From positions 51,965,008-52,029,007 of the forward strand of contig JACMZG010001914.1 in assembly GCA_018340805.1 (NCBI GenBank): DNA of 64,000 bases, written 5' to 3'. Positions within the stretch are counted from its first letter, which is position 1. Every line of letters starts with the position of its first letter. The position numbers and the translations under genes were made by a program. This DNA comes from Microvelia longipes (Eukaryota; Arthropoda; Insecta; Hemiptera; Veliidae). A model generated the notes under the pieces. That model saw nothing but the letters and a program-made list of their open reading frames with translations. It ran no database searches and was not told the origin of the DNA. Shown in pieces: positions 33,700 to 45,164 of this stretch.

Positions 33700-34165
33700 A
33701 TGACTGGGGTTGGAGTCGAGGATAGACCCTATTTGCACTGCGACTGGAAGTCTATTGTACAATCCCCTCGATTGGTCCAGGTCAGAATAATCCTTTTCCC
33801 CGGACTAGGTCTAGGATCTTTTGACCAGTGATTCATTGTTAGAGTCAAACTTAGTGCTGCTACCAAAGTTGGAGAACCTTTGAAAGACTATGGGCCTTTC
33901 AACCTTTGAACCTTTGAAAACTTATGGGCTTCACATCTCATAAGTATGTGAGAGGCAGTTTCGGTTTCTGATTCACAAAGCCTACTCACTAGGTTATCTT
34001 TAAAGATACCAATGGTATGGAGGTGTTTTCGTAAGTGACAGTGACCAGTCAGTAGTCCAGTTATTGTTCTAAGGTCCCTTCCGCTTAGACTGAAGAGGTC
34101 CTCAGTTAATTTGGAACTGGGTCCTTTTAACATAAGTTTACTGCGCTTCATGCCAAAGGATTTGT
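33700..34165 (-). pseudogene. LINE ORF2 C-terminal fragment (jockey-like)
   Basis: Minus-strand frame 34151-33888 reads LSGRDLRTITGLLTGHCHLR, KHLHTIGIFKDNLVSRLCE and TASHILMRCEAHKF. This is the Cys/His C-terminal block (TGHC, HLH, C...H...C) that follows the RT domain in jockey/I-type LINEs. Degenerate continuation toward 33700 includes DCTIDFQSQCK and STPTP, the usual ORF2 end. RT and EN are absent, as expected for a 5'-truncated copy. Confidence 0.82.
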
Positions 34166-34973
34166 TCTCCAGTGATTTAATAATTAAGTTAAACCGGTTG
34201 CTTCTGTCATACCGAAAATAAACGAGTGTTAACGATTATAACCGACAAGATTACTATTTTCTTCGTTAACTTGTTGGACCGGCGCTACTACAGAACAACC
34301 AAATCGCTGAAGCTGTAACCCCCTGGTTTATATTAATAATTATATTTTGTCATGTGACAGGGCTGCCATTTCATGTGGTAAAACGTTTGCTTGGTTTTAA
34401 AAATCAAAATATGGCCTTCATTCAGTATTTTCATTTAAAGCCCGTTTTTTATTCGTTTATTGGACTGAATACAATTTCTACATCGGCAGTATTCATATGT
34501 ACTAGGATAAATCACACGAAAGCTATGCTACTGTATAAAACCCCGATGTTTATGATGTTTCCTCACATGCCATTGTTAAAACTTTTAGTTCTAATGTATG
34601 TTATCGATCTCTATAACATGTTTTTAATCGGTGTAGCTAGTGAGTTTTAAATAGAGTTAGTCTGTGGGGAGAGGTTATATCTAGAGTCTTTTGTACTTCG
34701 CCAGATTACGTTTTTATTGTTATCGCGTGTTAGGATTAGTTTAGTTTAAACACATGTATTTAGCACGTAGAATCGTCTTTTAAATGAATGACGAGTTTAT
34801 ATTGAACCTATTGATAATAAGCGTTTTACAGCTGTGGTCCAATAGTGGAACCTTCCAAAAATTTGACTCATCGTTTTCGGGTATCACTGCTAGTATTTCA
34901 TAAAATATGCCTAAAATTCTTATTCTTATTATGAGTAAAAAAAATTAAAAAATAATATTATTTTCATTTTTTT
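34166..34973. other. No recognisable feature
   Basis: A 98-codon plus frame (34354-34650) shows no known motif and looks random. Confidence 0.45.
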
Positions 34974-35231
34974 TATGTGTTACAGATAGTTAACAATCAA
35001 AGCTCTTGGCTTCTACAATTATTACTATTTCGATCAATAGTCATAACTTTACCTCTTTGTTTACCGGTTTTTAAGTAATTTTCATTTTAAGTTCGAAAAA
35101 AATACTCAAAAGACCAGCAAATAAGCAGCTATAGTTATGGACTATGGATTGAAAGAGTAATAATTGTAGAAGTTTTCTCTAAAACCCGAAAACCAAGAGC
35201 TTTGTTTGTTTAGTATCAGTAACACATCAAA
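34974..35231. mobile_element. Small foldback element FB-D, about 258 bp
   Basis: The left arm (ATGTGTTACAGATAGTTAAC, CAAAGCTCTTGG, TTCTACAATTATTACT) is mirrored by AGTAATAATTGTAGAAG, CCAAGAGCTTTG and GTAACACATC. Central arms pair through TAGTCATAACT/AGTTATGGACTA. No ORF. Confidence 0.85.
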
Positions 35232-35240
35232 TAGGAAATA

Positions 35241-36040
35241 TTATTTTTACTTTTCCCCATTTATACCGTAGATATATAGAGAAAGTATTGTGTTTGCAAA
35301 AAAATCTGCAACCGGGATGGGACCGAAATTATCATTTCAGGCGTTTTTAAGGCCTCCTGAATGGTTTCGCAAAGTTTTCTGTGTGTGTGTGTGTTATCAT
35401 CGTAGCGCCCAGTGTATTTATGCTAGAGAGTTGAAATTTTGTACAAAAATAAGTCAACCGCTGTAGTTGTGCTATTCGGAAAATATTTTTTGATGACTTC
35501 ATTAACCAGCAATGATGACTCAGCAAAAATTTCGAAAAATTATAAAACGCGGGAAAATGATGCGATCAGTTTGATATTTAGCACGCATGTGACAATGTAT
35601 AAGAATAACATATGTGCCAAGTTTCATTTCATGGTCAGCATTAGTTTAATTTGTATTGAATGACTTGAGTACGTTTTTTAAAAAATGTTTATAAAATGGG
35701 AAATAGTGTGATTGAGTTTAAATTTGGTGCACGTGTATATTATTACCTAATAAATAAGTCTACTAAGTTTGGTTTCAATACGACAAGTATATCTACGATT
35801 TTTGTTGGATCATAAAAATTAAGAAGCATTGAGCGTGGTCAATGCTTCAGTGGTGACTGCTGAAAATGATACGGATGCATTTACTATCTAATGACGAGCG
35901 AAGTGAATCCAAAACATGTTGCAGTATAAATTGGGGATTTGTATTTCTGAGGTCGAGCGAAGCAAGTCCGAAGCAGGTAGGGAAAGCGTAGCGAATCCGA
36001 TGTAATAAGGAAAAGTTCTGATGTACCCCGTACCCCATTT
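35241..36040 (+). repeat. Dispersed repeat R1, full-length copy
   Basis: The best-preserved copy: TTTTTACTTTTCCCCATTTA, AAGTATTGTGTTTGCAAAAA, GTTTTTAAGGCCTCCTGAA, TTTATGCTAGAGAGTTGAAA, GCACGCATGTGAC, TACGACAAGTATATC, TTGGATCATAAAAATTAAG, then two GACGAG/GTCGAG blocks about 60 bp apart and the end GATGTACCCCGTACCCC. Confidence 0.9.
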
Positions 36041-36377
36041 TTTACCTATGAATACAAATTTAGGGCACATTTCATGGAATATTACATTTTTAATAGGATT
36101 CATTTAAGGAATTTTGTAAACTTTCTAGAATACTAAATTAATTACTCTAAACATTACATTTCCAGTTATTATGAGCGACGTATTAAGTAAAGTTCAGACA
36201 CCTGAAAAATTTACAAAATGCGTAACAGCTGCGAAATGGCCATGAAACGGAATAACAAAGGGGTACCCTAATTTCATAAAAATTATTTCGTAAATCGCCT
36301 CTTTTTATTTTTTACGTATATCAAGTTACACCCTGTATTTGAATTTAGATTTTTTGTTATAACCAAGTATTATTTCA

Positions 36378-36640
36378 TTCCAAATACCATTACCTATCAT
36401 ATGCTATTAAATATTAAATACTATTACCTATGATAAACTATAACCTATCAAATACTATTACTTATCAAATACTATTACATATCAAATACTATTACATATC
36501 AAATACTATTACCTATTATATACTATTACTTATCAAATACTATTACATATGAAATAATATTATATATAAAATAATATTGCATATCAAATACTATTGCATA
36601 TCAAATACTATTTATATCAAATACTTTTACAAATCAAACT
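36378..36640 (+). repeat. 17-bp tandem repeat, about 14 units
   Basis: Unit ATCAAATACTATTACAT with small variants, roughly 260 bp. Confidence 0.92.
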
Positions 36641-37790
36641 TTTCAGTCGAATAACTTTTGAATCCATAAAATATGTATTTGAGAACAGATTGGCACTTAA
36701 ATCCGCAAAACTTATACCGTCATCGGTGTTATGTTTATGCTATATGTATAACAATCTCAAACAATATTAAACACGTTAAACAATGTTAAATTTGGAAGTT
36801 AACAACCAATTTTTTTGCTCGTATGATTTACTTTTCATGGCTTAATAATTTGATTTCTTTTTCCACTGTAAGAGAAGTCCATTACTTTAAAATAAAGTCT
36901 AATAATGATTAAGTCTGGGCACTTTTGAAAGCCGGTGTTTGAAGCTATTTTCTAAACTAATATAATTTTCAACTCAATTCTTACCACCATTTTCTTGATG
37001 TGTTGCTAACAATGATCTTATTTTCTTGTAAATAGAATTGTCCGAAGAAAAAAGGGATTTTTTGGGAGAGTGTCTCCTTTTGTAGCACTTGGTCTCACAA
37101 AGGATTCTGGTGACGTGGTCTAGTTAAAGAACTCCTTTGTAGTCAAGTTGAAAGGTGTGTTTGATTTAATTAACCGCATAAGGTTTTTTCCTTTCCTTAC
37201 CATTAGGTAAGATGGGGAGACATAAATCCTTGTGATTCCTCGGTCTAATCTTACTAAAAGGGAACGTCTGCCTGGTAAAGTAGTAGGTTCTATTGTTACC
37301 CCCACTCTTCCTCCGATACATCCCCACCCTTCCTTCCCATATACACTCCTTCCTTGCCCGTCCTGTGTTCAATGTTTCACAATATTGTCATTCTTACTAT
37401 TATCCTTTTCTTCTGTTGCTTGTCTTTTACAGTAATGTATCTTTCTTTTTACTTGATTCAGTTTTATATCTTGGTACCTTTTGCAGTGTAGTTTGTTATT
37501 TACTATTTGGGAAACAACTTTCTTTTACCTTATATTTATTAATCAAATAACTTCGTCTGTTCTTTTTAGTTATATTTCATGGGTAAAAGGATTGACTTTT
37601 CCTGTGATTTGCTTATTATTTAACATTTTCCCTGGACACTTCAACCCGGACAACTTGAACTCTCTTCATCTTATCTCTTCTAAAGCCAAATTTTAGTTTT
37701 ATAAGTCAACTGATGACTCTAAATTAAAGCTACAAAATAAACGAGACTTATTTTTTTCATTCAAATCTGCAATTATTTTGGAAAAAACTG
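36641..37790. other. No gene recognised
   Basis: The stretch near 37230-37440 is pyrimidine-rich and produces several overlapping frames without motifs. Confidence 0.45.
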
Positions 37791-38588
37791 GTACCGAGTA
37801 TAATGGAACTTTCGCTCGTCCTCAGAATATACAATTCGATTAATTTATACAACAAAATATATTCAGACTTACTTCGTTTGTCCTTAGATACTAAATATAT
37901 AATTTTTATTCCCAGCGGTCACCCATCCAGGCACTGACTACGCTCGCTTTTTTTGCTTAAGTTTATTCCATCAAATCCCGTAGATATACTTGCCGAATGG
38001 AAACGAAACTTAGTTATACTTACTTAATACGTATAGGGATGCACTTGCACCAAGTTTCCACACTATTAGATTTATTATAGTATTAGATTTTTGACAAAGT
38101 TTTTCGATCTATAATTGAAGTAATGCTGATCTTAGTAATAATTTTGAACATAAGCACATGAGATGAAACTTAGCACATATGTTGGTCATTTATAAAATGT
38201 CAAATTTATATATATATATAAGTACTTATATATATAAGTACTTATATATATAAGTGCCAAATTTCAAATAAATCACAAGATTTTTCCGTATTTTGTGAAT
38301 TTTTGGTGTGTCATTATTTTCAGTTATTTAAGTAACATCAAATTATTTTCTTGATAGTACATATACACCTATATCTGCCTCCGTGGCCGCGGTCATTTAG
38401 TACTGGACTTCGGTACCAGAGGTCCGGGGTTCACAGCCCGGGCTATGCTCTCAGTTTATTATGAATAGAATTTGATGTAAAAAAATTTCGCCAACTTTAG
38501 CTTCACTTTGAGCATAGTAGATGTGACCACCCGAGGTTGTTCCCGCAGGGCGAATACCTGAAGGGCCGAAAGGTCCTAAAACTGACAT

Positions 38589-38681
<93 letters not shown>

Positions 38682-38920
38682 TACACACCTATAGATTGAT
38701 TTTCGTACCACATTTTAACTCTTTAGCATAAATACGCCGGAAGCTACGGTCATAACAGGCACAGACATACATACACATACAAAGGGACAACTTTGTGAAA
38801 ACTACTCTGGAGAACACCGCCTACATCGGATAATTCAGGAGAAACCAGGGTTTTGGATTTTTTTTTGCAAACACAATACTTTCTCTATATAACTACAGTA
38901 TAATCGAGGAAAGGTGAACA
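37791..38920 (-). repeat. Dispersed repeat R1 (reverse) carrying a SINE
   Basis: Begins with reverse 3' modules (TTTCGCTCGTCCTCAGAATA, CTACGCTCGC), passes through AAACGAAACTTAGT, GAGATGAAACTTAGCACATA and AACTCTTTAGCATAAATACG to AACACAATACTTTCTCTATA and AATCGAGGAAAGGTGAA. A short TA/TAAGTACTTA microsatellite lies at 38210-38265. It is split by a SINE at 38374-38684. Confidence 0.85.
38374..38684 (+). mobile_element. tRNA-derived SINE with (TA)n tail and 9-bp TSD
   Basis: The head resembles a tRNA: A-box-like TGGCCGCGGTCATTTAG near 38387, and B-box-like GGGGTTCACAGCCC near 38427. The body runs to 38591 (CCCGCAGGGCGAATACCTGA, AGGGCCGAAAGGTCC) and ends in a TA tract at 38592-38684. The flanks ACACCTATA at 38365-38373 and 38685-38693 are an exact target duplication within R1. 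Pol III transcribed and LINE-mobilised by analogy with other SINEs. Confidence 0.88.
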
Positions 38921-39609
38921 ATAATATTAGAGGGAGAGGGAATAAAATAAATCTTTTCTTAACTTTCACAGTCACTTAAAACAAAATAACAAAATTGTCA
39001 CAAAAAATTGATGGTGATGAGTGATGTTTTTATAACATAATTCCATTAAAAGTTGTTGTATTAATAATTTGTCGAAATTGACCTTAACTATGAAACTAAA
39101 ATAACTTAAATTTTCTTCATGAAAAACCCTTTAATTAGGGCTTAAAGTTAATTAAAGTCATTGATATGGCAACCCTGCAAAGTTTCCTCTCTAAAAAGAT
39201 AAACTTTTAAAAGAGGAAGGTTACGTGTGAGTTGGCACGACTGTCTAAAGCCTCGGTGCACAGATTTTCTGAAAATGTGAACTTTGTGAAAAGCTCTTGG
39301 GTGCAGATTTTCTCAACTTTGGCTTCATCTTAGTATATTAGTTATTATACAGTAGCAGAACGTCAGGGGTTTCTCTAACTATTATATTATAATCATTGTC
39401 TTCGTCGACTAATTCTCTAGGAAAGGACAAAGTCGATATTTTCATGTAGCTTTTCTCCTTTAATAAGGAAAACTTAAACTCCTTAACTAGTTATCTATAA
39501 GTTGCTTTGCTTCGTTTTAGAAACATCAGCTTTTTTCCTTTATATAACTTGAGAAAAAATATAATAGGTATTAAAACAATTTTAACACAGAATAAATAAT
39601 TATATTATA
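38921..39609. other. No recognisable feature
   Basis: AT-rich intergenic DNA without coding or repeat signal that I can support. Confidence 0.45.
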
Positions 39610-39960
39610 ATAACCGAGTCCAGTAGCTAAGTGGTAGACAATCGCCTTTCGACTTGGAGATCGAGAGTTCAAATCCAGGCAGGGAAGGTCTTAATATAAG
39701 GTTATATCATGTACACCGTACACTCGGGAGGTCTTAAATTCAAGGCCGGTCAACTCAGCCAGGGTTTTAAGTGGTTTCCTTAAATGCTTATACGCAAATG
39801 AGGGTCTGATTCCTGTCTTGTCCAAGACAAGTCTGGATCCTTGTTTCCATTGTCTCCAGCTCAAGAAAAGTCAAGGTTTTGCTGGCTAATGCAGATGACG
39901 GTCGGAAAGATTTATTGAGCCTTTGTATGTCCTAAAACTTAGTTTGTGAAAGTGTGCCAC
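39610..39960 (+). mobile_element. Probable tRNA-derived SINE
   Basis: tRNA-like head: AGTAGCTAAGTGGTAGACAA (A box) near 39620 and GAGTTCAAATCC (B box) near 39666. The tRNA fold is incomplete. It is followed by a non-tRNA body (ACACCGTACACTCGGGAGGT, CCAGGGTTTTAAGTGG, TGTCCAAGACAAG). The 3' end and TSD are not resolved. Confidence 0.65.
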
Positions 39961-40820
39961 GATTATCGTAAGTTACTAGGATCGAAGTGCTTGATTCTTG
40001 ACGACAGACGTCTCCTAGTAGCACTGCAGAGCTTAGACTTTCAGGCTTAGGTTAAAGAATGAGATTGTACTTACTGTCGTCGAGGTTGCTATGGTTCTCT
40101 GTTAGGTGGCGCTGGACTAGCCAGAGTGGTGAGCCAATCTAGAGTCTGGTGATGCTAGAGAAGCTGATGAGATTAGTGAAACTGGTTAAACGAAGGCGAG
40201 TGAAGTGAGACTATTGTAATCAGAGAAGCTAGTAATACTTGTTTAACTTAGCACCCTGAGAACTAGTCATGTGTATCGCCATGTACGGAGAGTGTGCTTC
40301 GTAAATGATTGAGTGTGTACTAACTCTTTGGATTTTGAGTGAAATTTCGTGAAATTTGAGTGAGTGGAAAACGATAATATGTCCTTACAGACTTAAAAGT
40401 CTAAACAAAAATAATAATGACAATTTATAATAATCAAATATAATAGCATTAAATAATATAATATGTTGTAACTTGAAAATGGTTTTTTCTCGACCCCTCT
40501 TCCCAACTTAATAATTGTTTTATTTGAATCTAAATGGACTTTAGATTCTGAAGTAACCACCACTGAATACTAAAACACTCCTCAATTCTACAAACCAGTA
40601 CTGACTAATACCAAATTAACTGACTAATCCGATAAAATTAATGTATTCAAATTACCAATACTAACTATAAATTATGAATCTTACCTGACAGTAACAACAT
40701 TCTGTAGAATTCGTCATTTTGGTGTATTATAGCAATCGGCATTTATTGATATGACTTAAGAATCAGCTCCTGTCGATACGATACTGTTGGATATTCATAT
40801 CCATCAGAAAGTATCGACCA
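39961..40820. other. No gene recognised
   Basis: 39960-40400 is less AT-rich than its surroundings and has no ORF; it may be further repeat sequence downstream of the SINE. Confidence 0.4.
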
Positions 40821-40821
40821 G

Positions 40822-40990
40822 AGAAATATACTAGAGAGGGTATAGCCTTTTTTAAATACATTGACAGGCCTGAAACATCATATTAGGTCTCTCAGGAGCT
40901 CTGTGTAACCTCATTGAAACCTCCTCTAAGAGTTAGTTAAGGTTATAATGAATCAATTGCTGTAGTCTTCCCGCACATTGTTTCTGTTTT
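40822..40990 (+). repeat. Dispersed repeat R3, copy 2
   Basis: AGAGAAATATACTAGAGAG, GAGCTCTGTGTAACCTCATT, GAAACCTCCTCTAAGAG, AGTTAAGGTTATAATGAATC. Matches 10195 and 50566. Confidence 0.75.
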
Positions 40991-41236
40991 GGTATGTATT
41001 TTAAACGTTCTACTATGTAAGTTATTGTAATTTTGTACTATTAATTTAATTATATAAATAATGGAATGTGGGCAGTTTTTTTAATGTTTCAAAATTCAAC
41101 TAAAAGAGCCCCTTTAGTAACGATATATCAATGGTATTGACAGTAGCTGATTTTTCAATTGCTTCTTCAACTTGCGGTAAATAAAGCCTAGTTAATTTAA
41201 TTAATACGACTTGACTATAGTGTTATTAATAGTTAT

Positions 41237-41422
41237 TTATGCAACAAGGGATGAAAGTAAGTTTTACAGCTCAAGTTAAAGTTTCGTCCTAAGGCAACGC
41301 CGACGGAGGAAACTTCATTAGCTCACGAAGCCGGTACGCCGAGGGAGATAAACTAGTTAGCTCCCGAGGCTTGCTGAGGGAGATAATACGAGAGCTTAAA
41401 ACTTTCATCCCTTGTTGCATAT
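41237..41422. mobile_element. Small MITE, about 186 bp
   Basis: Terminal inverted repeats ATGCAACAAGGGATGAAAG and CTTTCATCCCTTGTTGCAT, extending through GTTTTACAGCTC/GAGCTTAAAAC. TA lies on both sides, consistent with a TA target but too short to prove. The interior contains an inverted GCTCACGAAG/GCTCCCGAGG pair. Confidence 0.87.
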
Positions 41423-42289
41423 TAAATTTTATCTACTACTAGAGAACTAATACTAACAACTATTAATATATTCTTCAGCTCCTTAATTGTTATTGTGTTA
41501 GTTTAGTTTATTCTTACCATGTCAATTACTCTGATGAAGAGAGAATAAAGCCACTATCTTCGCATTATTTTATTGTCAGCTGTCAATAGAATAATGTGTA
41601 ATACTATATTTGTAATTTAAACATTAGCGTGTGTATATTGTATATTCTACCCGTAATACCAACATAACACCGAAAAAAGTCCTAAAAATGTCCTAAAATT
41701 CCAAAAAATTTTACTAAAAAAATCTGTCAAGTTGGCAACATTTTTACTTTTCCTCCCTAGGGAGTAAAAGTACATTTACAGTGTGAGATAACAAGACTGT
41801 ATGTAGAACTTACAATACAAGGAGTAGATAAAAATTATTATCAATTTATTCTTGTTACCATAATGTTCACCAAACAGTTTTTAATATTTGCAATTAGTAA
41901 TCAATTTTGTAAAAATAAATTCCTTTTATAAAAAAATTGTAAAAAGCCGTTTGCGTTATAAATAAATTAAAAAATTATTAGTATTTACTATAAATTTTGA
42001 AAATAAGTTAAATTAAAAGAGTTAGAAAAGACCGTAAGAGCGTTCAATTGTTAATTAAATTATTGTATTAATTTAATGGACACTTTAATTTTAAGTTTTT
42101 GCTCGCTATCATTTTTAGAGTGCAAAATGCTACATCAGGCTGATCCAATTATTTGGCATTTATTCAGTATTGGTGATGGCTCAAAATATAATCATTTCCA
42201 GAGCCATTCAAAAGAAAATATTTTAACGCATTCATGCTTGGAATGCAAAATATGTCTTAATTCGAAAAGGTTTTCCAGGCAAAATTATA
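41423..42289. other. No gene recognised
   Basis: AT-rich. An 83-codon frame (42076-42327) runs into the FB-A copy and has no motif. Confidence 0.45.
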
Positions 42290-42525
42290 AAGATTTAGGT
42301 CTTCCGGTGGTGACCGCGTCAATGTAGATGAAGAATCCGACGTTTCGCTTCCACTGTGGGAGGCATCTTCAGGGATGTAGGACATCATGGATAGAAACAC
42401 AATGCTCTACACTACAAAACTGAACTGAAGATGGAGAAGCTGCAGGCCCTATTTATACATGTCTCTGACCTTGTCTCTGACCTAAATCTTTATGACAACA
42501 ACCGCGGATGCCTACGCAGTTTATT
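42290..42525 (+). mobile_element. Foldback FB-A, deleted copy 2
   Basis: Left arm AAGATTTAGGTCTTCCGGTG through GGCATCTTCAGGGATGTAGG to CCCTATTTATAC, then a sharply shortened right arm ending GACCTAAATCTTTATGACAA, CCGCGGATGCCTACGCAG. Left flank CAGGCAAAATTA and right flank CAGGCATAATTA may be a target duplication with one change. Confidence 0.85.
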
Positions 42526-42663
42526 CAGGCATAATTAGTTTTCGAAATTTAATCGTACGAGAGGTATCTATCGCAAAATTGAATTGTGTTAAATTGAATG
42601 AATATCGTCTGGTTGGATCAATATATTTTGTAAGTCATTGTAAATCTTGCCAGAAACTTTCCA

Positions 42664-43442
42664 TTTTTACATTTCCTCATTTATACCGTAGGTGTATAAG
42701 AAAGTATTGTGTTTGCGAAAAATCCGAAACCGGGACCTAAACGGAATCATGCGTTTCAGGTGTTTTTAAGGCCTCTTAAGTTATTTTCGCAAAGTTTTCT
42801 GTCTGCATGTGTGTGTGCGTGTGTGTCTGTTATCATCATAGCGCCCAGTGTAATTATGCTAGAGAGTTAAAATTTTGTTCAAAAATAAGTCTACCGCAGC
42901 AGTTGTGCTATTCGGAAAATATTTTTTTTGACGCCATTAACCCGCAATAACCACAGCAAAATTTTCGAAAAAAAATCATAAAACACGGAAAAATGATGAG
43001 ATTTAATTGAAATGTGGCACCCATGTGGCAATTTATAAGACTAGCAAGTGTGCCAAGATTTATCTCTTTATCAGCATAAGTTAAATTGTTATTGAACTAT
43101 TCGTATACGTTTTTTAAAACATTGTAAAAAATCGGAAAATATATAAATTAAGTTGAAATTTAATACAAGTGTACCTCTTGACGTAATAAATAGGTGTACT
43201 ATACAGTACACCTATGTACTTGTTGTTGTATAGTTTCATTATACAACAAATCTATTTAGGATTTGAGGTGGAATAATATTATTATTATTTGAGGACGAGT
43301 GAAGCGAGTCCAAAGACGTGTTACAGTATAAATTTAACCACTTGCACTTCTGATGACGAGCGAAGCGAGTCCAAAGCTGGGAGGTTGAGCGTAGCAAATC
43401 CGATGTAATGAGGAAAAGATCCGAGGTACCCCTTACCCGATT
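42664..43442 (+). repeat. Dispersed repeat R1, near full length
   Basis: TCCTCATTTATACCGTAGGT, AAGTATTGTGTTTGCG, TTATGCTAGAGAGTTAAA, then the 3' part rearranged around 43195-43260 (a small inverted GTACACCTA repeat) and the module GACGAGTGAAGCGAGTCC, GACGAGCGAAGCGAGTCC, GATGTAATGAGGAAAAG, GGTACCCCTTACCCGA. Confidence 0.87.
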
Positions 43443-43445
43443 CTA

Positions 43446-43910
43446 AGCTTTAAAAAAACGATGAAAAATATAATTGACTTAAAGGTTATAATTCCCCTAG
43501 TTTTGGTCGATTTCAAAAAGTAAGAAAAAGCAAGCATATAAATTATTGCCTTGGGGGATGCCCTTAAAACTGAAAGAAGGAAATAATGTTTATAAAATGT
43601 AATAAAGACCTCATCTTTAATTCTCTAGAAGTAACTTAATTATTCCTTTCATATATTTCCTTTAGATACTTTTATCTTTTTTCTTGCATAATGCATTTAG
43701 CACTTGTTTTGTTATGCAGTCAAATATCGTCAAGTACCAAATTATTGTTATTAACATATTTTCTAAATAACCTTTAAGGGGTAACCTTCGGGAGGTTACA
43801 TGGTAACACGTGAATTTCTTTGCTCTCCTGTTTTTCTTACCGAAACTGTAATTAAACAAATTCTTTTGAACTATAATTGTGAATTATAAGTTTAGTAATA
43901 AACATTTAGA
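43446..43910. other. Unassigned DNA, possibly LINE 5' UTR at its end
   Basis: No repeat boundary seen. The LINE start upstream of 43911 is unknown. Confidence 0.4.
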
Positions 43911-44955
43911 ATGACGGATAAAGAAAAATATGTTTGTGACGGTTGTGAAAAAGAACTGAAATATAAGAAAGTGCGGGCTGTTGCAACTGCAATCGTTGGT
44001 TTCACTTTACCTGCACAAATCAAAGTGCATCAAGTTCAAAAATGAACTTGATGACATCGAAAAGAAAAGAAAAAAGTTTATTTGCATTCATTGCTCTAAT
44101 GATAATTGTGCGGATTTAAATAATAACAATAAATCAAACAAAAAAGACGCGAAACCGCCCAAGCCTAAGAAAGAGGTTAAGTGCTTAAACTAAACAATGA
44201 CCAATGTATCCAAAAAGCTGGATGATAATAACAACTCCTCTAACAATAATAAAGGTATGATTAAACACATCAATGTTGATATGGATGTTAAACATCCGGA
44301 TATTATTTTTGATTTAGACCTAACAAACCCGAACCCGTCTAACAAAGACCTACTGATTGCTATTGGGACGGTTATGCAGTCGCAGCAGTACATTAGCAAT
44401 TTATTTGAAACTCATCGATCTGCAATTCAAGAGACTAAAAATGATCAAGTTGTTATGAAACAACAAATACAAAAACTAACCGATAGCAATAACCTAATCT
44501 GTAAACGTGTTGCGGAACTCGAACAGAAGGAAATATCATCATATATTGAAATAAACGGACTACCCAAAACAGAAAATGAATATATTACGCTACTTGCTAC
44601 TAATTGCATTAAAGAACGTGATTCTTCTTTTAAATCTGGTTCCACTGAACTAGCTTTTAGAATCAGAGACCCACCCAATAATAAGAACTCTACACAAGAT
44701 GTAAACAAGCTAAAAAAGAAATCCCCTTCTATCACAGTTAAATTTATTAACAATTTGACAAAGGATAGAATAATGAATTTACAGTCTATGTTATTTAAAG
44801 ATAACAAAACCATACAATATAATGGGCAAAACCGTATTTTAAAAATCTATTCTGGCTCGCAACAGCGAAAGATGCGCTTGGATTTAAGTACCTGTGGTAT
44901 AAAAACAGTACTATATACCTTAGATTTGACTCTAATTATGAAGCAATCAGGATAA
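43911..44955 (+). pseudogene. LINE ORF1, broken
   Basis: Starts MTDKEKYVCDGCEKELKYKK with a Cys pair. A frameshift near 43975 moves into 43981-44193, which carries FICIHCSNDNC: together a PHD-like zinc finger as found in some insect LINE ORF1s. After a stop, 44197-44955 encodes a Gln/Lys-rich coiled-coil-like stretch (RSAIQETKNDQVVMKQQIQK, ICKRVAELEQKE) and an RNA-binding-type C-terminal half (SPSITVKFINNLTKDRIM). The predicted role is RNA chaperone/RNP formation. Confidence 0.75.
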
Positions 44956-45164
44956 AAACTCCAAGCGACATACCTGAAGCTCTCGATAAACACTGGAGAC
45001 CAATTATAAGAAGTCATCACTCTCCTTTTATTTTATACTTTTGTAAATTTTATTTTTATTTTTTTTAAATAACTTGTTTTTACCTACTTCACTGAAACTT
45101 AGTTTTTTTGTTCTTTTTTTGTATTATCTTTTTTTAATTAATTTTATTTATTTTTTTTGCAATT

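Noticed and set aside
34354..34650. Plus-strand 98-codon hydrophobic frame
   Set aside because: Hydrophobicity reflects T-rich codons; no domain or splice context supports a gene.
38451..38711. Minus-strand 86-codon frame rich in Ile-Tyr
   Set aside because: Translation of a (TA)n tract inside a SINE.
39610..39685. Possible tRNA gene
   Set aside because: Boxes A and B are present but acceptor and anticodon stems do not pair well, and a SINE-like body follows.
44190..44813. Minus-strand frames opposite LINE ORF1
   Set aside because: Shadows of the coding strand of the LINE.
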